Below are positions 55,071-64,000 of a stretch of 64,000 bases of DNA, in pieces (position 1 is the stretch's first letter; each line of letters begins with the position of its first letter). The DNA comes from Panopea generosa. Lineage: Eukaryota > Mollusca > Bivalvia > Adapedonta > Hiatellidae. The notes beneath the pieces are model-generated. The model made no database searches, was not told the origin of the DNA, and saw only the letters and a list, made by a program, of their open reading frames with translations. Where the stretch lies: contig CM055895.1 of the NCBI GenBank assembly GCA_029582155.1, positions 11,566,770-11,630,769 on the forward strand, written 5' to 3'. The translations under genes were made by a program, and so were the position numbers.

Positions 55071-58000
55071 GTAAGTATTCTTATCATGATTTTGTTTGTA
55101 TTTTCATAAAGGATAGATACTTACTACAAATTATTAACCTGTAAAAAGTTTGTATTTGTCTCAATAACACAACTTGATTATTTCTGTATCAAATTGTCTT
55201 GGAATTATACCGACCTTTGCCAATACCAGCCACAAATTGTACGACGTGTTTTATTAAAACTCATATTCAATATTTGGTAACGATTTATTAATGGAAACAC
55301 AGAAAATGTAGTTCATATTCCTATCGACAATGTTCTATACAGGCACAAACGTGTATATTTGAATTACACGGTTGTATCTGTATTAATTATAAACGAAGTA
55401 TGGCAGGCCGGCAGCGGTTTATTGTGCGTAGGCCTTACTAGGTAACAAGGTAACATTTGAGCTTTTATACTGCCTAACAATCATTCCTTTTCTGTACAAT
55501 CAATTAATGACATCCTTATGGATATTTGAAATGTTTAATTTATAAATTTAATATTTTTCAAGTCGGAAACAACGACCCCGAAGGAAGTGAGCATTTGCAC
55601 ATGTAGGTTAATGTTACGTAGAACGTTATTTCATTGTTTTTTTTCCCCGTTTTTAAGCAACGTCGTAGATTTATAGAAATTCCATGCCTTAATCTTTGCT
55701 AAAATAGCTTCTATATTTTTGTTTCGTTTTTTTTTTCTTTAAAGTTATATTACTAGATATGCACATCAGTGTTTTTGAGTCAGGTCATTGCACAGTTAAT
55801 ATTTTAGAATACTGTTCATTATCTCAGACCTTAACAGATGGATACATTGTTTATCGTGTTTTATCTGTATTTATAAGTTCAGAGTTATTATTTATGTTTT
55901 ATCTTATACAATGCATTTTACGTTATATAATAAAGTATGTCTAAATATCGGGCGTAATAAAACCTGAAGAAGTTGGCTTTTTCTACAGTTAACATAACAT
56001 AATTGCAGGATCTGTAACGAACAAGTTCAAATAAACGGCATTGTAAAGGGGTTTATTTTATTTTACTTAAGAAATGCACCACAACCTGCCATGAAAATAC
56101 CAGAAAATGCGTTATGTCGTTTATGTCATTATGCGTTTCGTTTGTTGTTTTGAATGAATGGTACATTAACTTTTGTTCTATTTGGTCATTGGTGGCCATT
56201 CTCCGTCCTTTCTATGATGTTATATCTGTTACTCAGCGCCAGACGTGTTGCTGTTTTATTTGGTCATTGATGGCCATTCTCCACCCTTTCTACCATGTTG
56301 TATCTGTTACTCAGCGCCAGTCGTGTTGCTGTTTTATTTGGTCATTAATGGCCATTCTCCGTCCTTTCTTCCATGTTATATCTGTTTTCTCAGCGCCCGC
56401 CCTGTTGCTGTTTTATTTGGTCATTAATGGCCATTCTCTGTCCTTTCTTCCATGTTATATCTGTTTTCTCAGCTCCCCGACGTGTTGCTGTTTTATTTGG
56501 TCATTAATGGCCATTCTCCGTCCTTTCTTCCATGTTATATTTGTTACTCAGCGCCCCGACGTGTTGCTGTTTTATTTGGTCATTAATGACCATTCTCCGT
56601 CCTTTCTACCATGTTATATCCGTTTCTCAGCGCAAGACGTGTTGCTGTTTTATTTGGTCATTAATGGCCATTCTCCGTCCTTTCTACCATGTAGTATCTG
56701 TTACTCAGCGCCAGACGTGTTGCTGTTTTATTTGGTCATTAATGGTCATTCTCCGTCCTTTCTACCATGTTTTATCTTTTACTCAGCACCAGCCGTGTTG
56801 CTGTTTTTATTTATTGGCCATTCTCCGTTCTTTCTTCCATGTTATATATGTTATTCAGCGCCAGACGTGTTGCTGTTTTATTTGGTCATTAATGGACATT
56901 CTCCGTCCTTTCTACCATGTTATATCTGTTACTAAGCGCCAGACGTGGTGCTTTTTATTTGGTCAGTTATGGCCATTCTCCGTTCTTTCTTCCATATGTA
57001 TCTGTAACTCAGGCCAGACGTGTTGCTGTTTTATTTTGTCAGTAAGTGCCATTCTCCGTCTTTTCTATCATGTATATGTTACTCAGCGCCAGACGTGTTG
57101 CTGTTTTATTTGGTCATTAATGGCCATTCTCCGTCCTTTCTTGTATGTTATATCTTTTACTCAGCACCAGCCGTGTTGCTGTTTTTATTTATTGGCCATT
57201 CTCCGTTCTTTCTTACATGTTATATATGTTATTCAGCGCCAGAAGTGTTGCTGTTTAATTTGGTCATTGATGGCCATTCTCCGTCCTTTCTATGATGTTA
57301 TATCTGTTACTCAGCGCCAGACGTGTTGCTGTTTTATTTGGTCATTGATGGCCATTCTCCACCCTTTCTACCATGTTGTATCTGTTACTCAGCGCCAGTC
57401 GTGTTGCTGTTTTATTTGGTCATTAATGGTTATTCTCTGTCATTTCTATCATGTTATATCTGTTACTCAGCGCCAGACGTGTTGCTATTTTATTTGGTCA
57501 TTAATGGCCAGTCTCCGTCCTTTCTACCCTATTATATCTTTTTCTCAGCGCCAGACGTGTTGCTGTTTTATTTGGTCATTGATGGCCATTCTCCGTCCTT
57601 TCTATGATGTTATATCTGTTACTCAGCGCCAGACGTGTTGCTGTTTTATTTGGTCATTAATGGCCATTCTCCACCCTTTCTACCATGTTGTATCTGTTAC
57701 TCAGCGCCAGTCGTGTTGCTGTTTTATTTGGTCATTTATGGTTATTCTCCGTCCTTTCTATCATGTTATATCTGTTACTTAGCGCCAGACGTGTTGCTGT
57801 TTTATTTGGTCATTAATGGCCATTCTCCGTCCTTTCTACCTTGTTATATCTGTTTATCAGCGCCAGACGTGTTGCTGTTTTATTTGGTCATTAATGGCCA
57901 TTCTCCGTCCTTTCTACCGTGTTATATCTGTTACTCAGCGCCAGACGTGTTGCTGTTTTATTTGGTCACTTATGGCTAATCTCCGTCCTTTCTACCGTGT

Positions 58001-61000
58001 TATATCTGTTACTCAGCGCCAGATATGTTGCTGTTTTATTTGGTCATTAATGGCCATTCTCCGTCTTTTCTACCTTGTTATATCTGTTTCTCAGTGCCAG
58101 ACGAGTTGCTGTTTTATTTGGTCATTAATGGCCATTCTCTGTATTTTCTACCATATTGTATCTGTTACTCAACGCCAGACGTGTTGCTGTTTTATTCGGT
58201 CATGTATGGCCATTCTCCGTCCTTTCTACTGTGTTTAATCTGTTTCTAAGCACCAGCTGTGTTGCTGTTTAATGTGGTCATTAATGGCCATTTCCGTCCT
58301 TTCTACCATGTTATATCTGTTACAAAGCGCTAGACGTGTTGCTGTTTTATTTGGTCATTAATCGCCATTCTCCGTCCTTTCTACCATGTTATATCTTTTA
58401 CTCAGCACCAGCCGTGTTGCTGTTTTTATTTATTGGCCATTCTCCGTTCTTTCTTCCATGTTATATATGTTTTCAGCGCCAGACGTGTTGCTGTTTTATT
58501 TGGTCATTAATGGACATTCTCCGTCCTTTCTATGATGTTATATCTGTTACTAAGCGCCAGACGTGTTGCTTTTTATTTGGTCAGTTATGGCCATTCTCCG
58601 TCCTTTCTTCCATATTTATCTGTAACTCAGGCCAGACGTGTTGCTGTTTTATTTGGTCAGTAAGTGCCATTCTCCGTCTTTTCTATCATGTATATGTTAC
58701 TCAGCGCCAGACGTGTTGCTGTTTTATTTGGTCATTAATGGCCATTCTCCTCTATGTTATATCTTTTACTCAGCACCAGCCATGTTGCTGTTTTTATTTA
58801 TTGGCCATTCTCCGTTCTTTCTTCCATGTTATATATGTTATTCAGCGCCAGACGTGTTGCTGTTTAATTTGGTCATTGATGGCCATTCTCCGTCCTTTCT
58901 ATAATGTTATATCTGTTACTCAGCGCCAGACGTGTTGCTGTTTTATTTGGTCATTGATGGCCATTCTCCACCCTTTCTACCATGTTGAATCTGTTACTCA
59001 GCGCCAATCGTGTTGCTGTTTTATTTGGTCATTAATGGTTATTCTCTGTCCTTTCTATCATGTTATATCTGTTACTCAGCGCCAGACGTGTTGCTGTTTT
59101 ATTTGGTCATTAATGGCCATTCTCCGTCCTTTCTACACTGTTATATCTTTTTCTCAGCGCCAGACGTGTTGCTGTTTTATTTGGTCATTAATGGCCATTC
59201 TCCGTCCTTTCTACCATGTTATATCTATTACTCAACGCCAGACGTGTTGCTGTTTTATTTGGTCATTAATGGTTATTATCCGTCCTTTCTATCATGTTAT
59301 ATCTGTTACTTACCGCCAGACGTGTTGCTGTTTTATTTGGTCATTAATGGCCATTCTCCGTCCTTTCTACCTTGTTATATCTTTTTCTCAGCGCCAGACG
59401 TGTTGCTGTTTTATTTGGTCATTAATGGCCATTCTCCGTCCTTTCTACCGTGTTATATCTGTTTCTCAGCGCCAGACGTGTTGCTGTTTTATTTGGTCAC
59501 TTATGGTTAATCTCCGTCCTTTCTACCGTGTTATATCTGTTACTCAGCGCCAGATATGTTGCTGTTTTATTTGGTCATAAATGGCCATTCTCCGTCTTTT
59601 CTACCTTGTTATATCTGTTTCTCAGTGCAAGACGAGTTGCTGTTTTATTTGTTCATTAATGGCCATTCTCCGTATTTTCTACCATATTGTATCTGTTACT
59701 CAACGCTAGACGTGTTGCTGTTTTATTCGGTCATGTATGACCATTCTCCGTCCTTTCTACTGTGTTTTATCTGTTACTAAGCACCAGCTGTGTTGCTGTT
59801 TAATGTGGTCATTAATGGCCATTTCCGTCCTTTCTACCATGTTATATCTGTAACACAGCGCTAGACGTGTTGCTGTTTTATTTGGTCATTAATGGCCATT
59901 CTCCGTCTTTTCTACCATCTTTTATCTGTTACTCAGCGCCAGACGTGTTGCTGTTTGATTTGGACATAAATGGCCATTCTCCGTCCTTTCTATTTTATGT
60001 TATTTCTCACCACCAGTTGTTGATTTGTTCCATATTAAGTCTGTTTGATATGAAGTGTTTATTTTCGTATATTTATGACCATGGCCATCACGCACTGTGT
60101 GTTTTATTTATGACAGAAAGATAAAATCTTTATACAAATATGCATGAGCTCATATTGAATAAATACGTGTCTTGAACATGTCTCACCTCACCGCAATGGT
60201 TGTTGATTCGTTGCATGCTGGTAATTTATTTTAGACAAACTTTATTATATCATTTGCATGTTTTGCCTGTTTTTCTTGCACGTTTATACATGTTGTTTAT
60301 TTTATTAAAACTGTTTCATATTTTTAAACGTAGTTTTACTGCTATGTCGCACACACATCCTATATAAAGTAAAACTTTACACTGCCACAAAGAATTCACT
60401 TTCCATAACTCTTTACAAAATTCATAGGACATCATGTTTGCTACATGTTGCTGCTTTCATTGTCATTATCATTTTATTTATAAAATCATTGTTTCTTAGC
60501 TTTTTCACAAATGACAAAATGTCCGATTCAAGTATAACCGTTCGGATACATACGTAAATATCATTGTAACGAACTAAGTCGGTATATATTATGGAACGCC
60601 ATAGCTGTCTTATGTGGTCTATTTTATATGTATTATATGCATTTCTTATTATATCATGTATGGAACGCCATAGCTGTCTTATGTGGTCTATTTTATATGT
60701 ATTACGTGCATTCCTTATAATATCATGTGCATTCATCATTATATTATACAGATTTATCTTTATATGCTGTGCATTATTTATTATACGATGTAGTATATCC
60801 GTCGCGAGTCCTGCTCCGCTTCCTGGTTTATTCGCTCGAGAAAAAAAATAGAAAAAAATATTTTCAGTATAAAGTTAAAATCTTATATAAAAAAATGTGT
60901 TGTTTATCTATCTTAAGATGGAATTATGTCTATATATGTGTTATTTTATCAACGTGAGAAAATAAATTATCAAGAAGTAATGAATAAACGTCATAACTAT

Positions 61001-62077
61001 TGCTCGCATGTGTATTAACATTACAAATCTCAATACATCAACACTTTCATGGTGTTGAAAATACAAGCATGTATATTTCCAATATATCGTGTATTTCACC
61101 TGATTCAATACATGAACACATTTGCGTCTTTGAATACGCCAGTAATATTACCTGTTTGATTATAATTTGTCTTTTACAAAATACATACTTTCACATTGTT
61201 TTGCAAACAGAAAAAACACACTGTTTAAATACATCAACGCTTTAACATTTTATGAATACTTATAGGAAACGAGCAACATTTCCATTGTTTTGAAAACATA
61301 ATTACTTTACCCATTTTCAAATATATCAACACTTTCACCGTTTTGAATACCTCAACACTTTCATCATTTGTGAATACAGCAATACTTTTACCGTTTTGAA
61401 TACCTCAACACTTTCATCATTTGTGAATGCAGCAATACTTTCACCGTTTTGAATACCTCAACACTTTCATCATTTGTGAATACACCAATACTTTCACCGT
61501 TTTGAATACCTCAACACTTTCTTCATTTGTAAACACATCAATACTTTTACCGTTTTGAATACCATAACACTTTCATCAGTTGTGAATACATCAATAGTTT
61601 CACCGTTTTTAATACACCAACGCTTTCGTCGTTGTTTGATACATCAACAACATTCACTGCGTTTTTAATACACCAACACTAACCGTTTAGAACATGTTCA
61701 CAATTTTCATACCATTAGTTGTATGCGTGTTTACGCAAAAAACGAGGTTCACTTACTAAAGTTGTACACATTGATGTATATATAATTTATATTCCTATTA
61801 TATGCTTTTGTTTACGCTGCCATTTGCTGTATTTAGGTTCCTTCCTGTAAAGAAAAGACGAAAAAAGAAGAAACGACGTCACCGCAGATCGTTAGAAACT
61901 CTTTCAAACGGAACGGAAGCTGACACCGTAGTTGAAGCGCCACTAGAACTTTCGGAACTGCCCATTAAGCCGGTATTAATTCATAACGGTGAACCTCACC
62001 AACACCACAACCAACATGTGCATTTCGAAAATGGGCCTGATTTTTCAGAAGTTAACACAGCGCAGGAGTTCGATTAG
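54142..62077 (+). CDS. Uncharacterised two-pass membrane protein 2 with PPxY tail (two coding exons)
   Basis: Exons 54142-55070 and 61837-62077, giving 389 residues. The ATG (gccATGc, G at -3) follows a TATA-like run near 53890. Hydrophobic segments lie at about 26-50 and 62-86 with a YGNEH loop; then a long Ser/Thr/Lys-rich, probably disordered tail. PPPAY (242-246, then EDV) fits the PPxY ligand of WW domains such as in NEDD4-type ubiquitin ligases (family knowledge; partner inferred). Exon 2 begins FLPVKKRRKKKKRRHRR, a dense basic run, then a His-rich HQHHNQHVHFENG and an acidic end. The exon 1 donor (A|gtaagtat) is strong, and the exon 2 acceptor 'gctgtatttag' fits phase 2/1. Without splicing the frame stops at once (GAG TAA). 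Similar plan to the gene at 46650. Family unknown. Confidence 0.75.
55075..56160. other. Intron of membrane protein 2, 5' part
   Basis: AT-rich with no repeat or gene recognised. Ends where the 78-bp array begins. Confidence 0.5.
56165..60000. repeat. 78-bp tandem array with higher-order structure, about 49 units
   Basis: Unit about 'tttggtcattaatggccatt' 'ctccgtcctttctaccatgt' 'tatatctgttactcagcgcc' 'agacgtgttgctgtttta', 78 bp = 26 codons, so plus-strand frames stay open for up to 416 codons. Rare variants recur at 1.53-1.62 kb: 'tgtttttatttattggccat' at 56803/58422 and 57181/58791, 'tcagtaagtgcc' at 57040/58657, 'gtgtttaatctg'/'tgtttaatgtgg' at 58266/59796. The right half is therefore a duplicate of the left. 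Inside the intron of membrane protein 2. Confidence 0.96.
60001..60590. other. Intron of membrane protein 2, unique part
   Basis: AT-rich; nothing recognised. Confidence 0.5.
60591..60728. repeat. 69-bp direct duplication
   Basis: Two adjacent copies (60591-60659 and 60660-60728) starting 'atggaacgccatagctgtct', differing at a few positions. Confidence 0.95.
61315..61625. repeat. 53-bp minisatellite, about 6 units
   Basis: Units 'accgttttgaatacctcaac' 'actttcatcatttgtgaata' 'cagcaatacttt'. Diverges toward the right. Lies about 200 bp before exon 2 of membrane protein 2. Confidence 0.9.
61837..62077 (+). CDS. Membrane protein 2, coding exon 2 (residues 310-389)
   Basis: Follows 'tatttag'. 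The codon bias and non-repetitive composition contrast with the AT-rich sequence around it. Polybasic start, acidic end (NTAQEFD, then stop TAG). Its link to exon 1 is inferred from phase, position and strand. Confidence 0.65.
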
Positions 62078-62306
62078 AACAAAGCTGAAAGATGAAGATT
62101 TGCTTTTTATTATTTACGCTCTGTATGCACATAAAGTCACCCCGAGCAGACTGTACGTGCGTTTTAGAGCATGGCCCTTAGGCATAGCCATACTCATATT
62201 TAGTATCTTAAGTTGAAAATGCATTTAACTTAGAGCTGAATATTTTAGTATAATTCTCTCTGATTTTAAACCATTCTTATGAAAAATAAGCTTGTTTTCT
62301 TAAGAT

Positions 62307-62312
62307 AATAAA
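62307..62312 (+). terminator. Possible polyadenylation signal (AATAAA)
   Basis: AATAAA, 230 bp after the stop of membrane protein 2. A reasonable position, but AT-rich context. Confidence 0.45.
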
Positions 62313-62604
62313 TGTAATAACACAATACCATAAAATTGATGTGTACAGTTAGGTTAATTTTGATGTAAGTTAAGATTTAACTAGGAAACTTTATGAATAC
62401 CGGCCAAGTACAGTTAGATATATGTAAGGTTCTCATAAAAACAGCGTATCAGTTACTACTAAGTAAAAAAAACAAAACACAATTTTACTGTTTGGTTAAA
62501 CAATATATAGCTCTACACTGCCCTCATTTTTTTCTTTTCGTAAATTAATTGTCATGAACAATACCTTGAGTATCAGTTTCAATATCGTGTATACTGTCGA
62601 AACA

Positions 62605-62765
62605 AAGCGTACAGTCAGATCTGTCTTTAGTAGCGTACAGTCAAACGTGTCTGGAGCAGCGTACAGTTAAACCTGTCTGAAGCAGCGTACAGTCAACCCT
62701 GTCTAAAGAAGCGTACAGTCAAGCCTGTTTGGAGCAGCGTACAGTCAAACTTATCTGAAGCAGTC
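62605..62765. repeat. 26-bp minisatellite, about 6 units
   Basis: Unit 'agcgtacagtcaaacctgtc' plus 'tgaagc'. Different sequence from the 26-bp array at 48-50 kb. Confidence 0.9.
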
Positions 62766-62924
62766 ACTCATGAACATATCAAAACTGACCTTTTTAAAGG
62801 CCTAAAACTTTCTGCCAAGGTAGAAGTAAATGTAGGAGTGGCTAATGTGCAAACAGCTCTATTCTGAACTATTTAGTTACGGTATAGTGTGCTAAAATAT
62901 GCCATACAAATCGCCTGCTTCAAG

Positions 62925-63112
62925 CCTGCAGAGGTGCATTAACACATACCCATATGTATGTGTTTACAAGCCAGCAGAGAGTGCATAAACACATACCCTT
63001 ATGTATGTGTTTACAAGTCTGCAGAGAGTGCATAAACACAGACCTATATGTATGTGTTTACAAGCCTGCAGAGAGTGCATAAACACATACTCATATGTAT
63101 GTGTTTACAATT
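62925..63112. repeat. 47-bp minisatellite, 4 units, each with a palindrome
   Basis: Unit 'cctgcagagagtgcataaac' 'acataccc' 'atatgtatgtgtttacaag'. 'aaacacata' and 'tatgtgttt' pair within each unit. Spacing is exactly 47 bp. Confidence 0.92.
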
Positions 63113-64000
63113 TAGAGTGCATGAACTCATAAGCTCTTTCCTAGAATTTCAATTTTTTGCCAGTTTGGCGTTATATTTTTTTTTCCAAACTACATATATC
63201 AAACACTGTTTTGAAAATAGTTAAAATGTACGAACAATAACCTAGTAGTATACAAAAGTGTGATAAAAATAATGCAAAGATGACTGAAATATTAATTTAA
63301 ATCATGTTCAGAATTATGTAAAACCTGCTCAAGCGCCATCTTGCGGCTTTTATGTTAGACGGCTGCAGCTTAATATAGATAAATTAAAACATAAAATTAT
63401 AAAAAAATTGTTATTGACTATGTGGCTGTTTATGACAAATGTATGCTTAATAGATGTGATTGCTAACACAGGTTTTACTGTATTTAAATCCGATAAGTAA
63501 CGATATTGTTACACTTTACCACATCTTAAACTGTATGCTTTGAGTGAGTTTTAGTCACTGATACTTGAGTAGCGTATTTTGTTTCTGACATACATGTTTT
63601 CCAGAAAATTACTAAAAATTCAAAAGTGTTGTTTATCCGAATATATCGACATTCATGAGTCTGAGGGAAAAAAAACAAAGAAAATAAGAAATTAAAAAAA
63701 AATGTCTACCACATAAATACGCTGCCCAAATATCAACCGTGTATTTTTCACTAGTGATATGGGAAAATTAATTCATATGCAACACGTACCGTTCATATGC
63801 TATTTTAAGACAATAATACATTTTAAAACCAGACTTTTAAAAACCACTTCTGCTGAACTATCTACTATCTAGTAATGAACACAATAGAAGGACGTCTGTT
63901 ATAAGGGTTTGGTGACCAAACCCTATCTTATAGTAGACATTCATTTACTCTAGTAATAGTAGTAGTAGCAAAAAACTAGCATATAAATGGATAAAAATCC
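63113..64000. other. Intergenic stretch, one short palindrome
   Basis: No gene. The near-perfect palindrome AGGGTTTGGT-G-ACCAAACCCT lies at 63904-63924, extended by weaker 'ataa'/'ttat' arms. It may be an end or core of a MITE cut by the window edge. Confidence 0.5.

Noticed and set aside
56114..60124. Plus-strand frames of up to 416 codons with repeated CCCFIWSLM or LLFYLVINGHSPSFL peptides, looking like multi-pass membrane proteins
   Set aside because: They are translations of the 78-bp satellite; several frames are open at once, frames switch along the array, and the array is inside an intron.

Overview
The window looks like AT-rich nuclear DNA from a marine invertebrate, most likely a bivalve mollusc. 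The reasons are a multi-exon host gene with GT-AG introns, many tRNA-derived SINEs, several non-LTR retrotransposons (one with a 2A-like motif next to a PHD finger, as known in some invertebrate LINEs), short MITE-like elements and very large tandem arrays. There is no bacterial or viral gene organisation. The species cannot be fixed from the sequence alone.

Layout. 1-17.9 kb is gene-free: a 91-bp satellite (1-2.2 kb), a 47-bp satellite of about 4.3 kb (4.0-8.35 kb) with a SINE inserted in it, GAGT and TTC microsatellites, then a graveyard of minus-strand LINE copies (10.5-16.6 kb). 18.1-38.6 kb holds a complete plus-strand gene for the RNA polymerase I initiation factor RRN3/TIF-IA. I could join 15 coding exons with consistent phases into a predicted 560-residue protein. 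Its introns carry SINEs, an antisense 5'-truncated LINE with an intact RT reading frame and a perfect 40-bp target-site duplication, nuclear-receptor-motif repeats, and 48-bp and 39-bp minisatellites. 38.6-46.6 kb is intergenic, with SINEs, MITE-like elements and degenerate tandem repeats.

46.6-62.1 kb holds two plus-strand genes for small two-pass membrane proteins of similar architecture (two N-terminal hydrophobic segments, then a disordered polar tail). They may be old tandem duplicates. The first is a single ORF at 46650-47282. The second is split: exon 54142-55070 ends in a donor that overlaps a stop codon and joins in phase to exon 61837-62077. Its tail has a PPxY motif and a strongly basic stretch. 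A 26-bp array lies between the two genes, and a 3.8-kb array of 78-bp units with about 1.6-kb higher-order periodicity lies inside the second gene's intron. 62.1-64 kb has short tandem repeats only.

The genes do not form a pathway. RRN3 is a housekeeping rRNA-synthesis factor, and the two membrane proteins are uncharacterised. The long reading frames over the arrays at 29, 36, 48-50 and 56-60 kb arise from repeat units that lack stop codons and are not annotated as genes.
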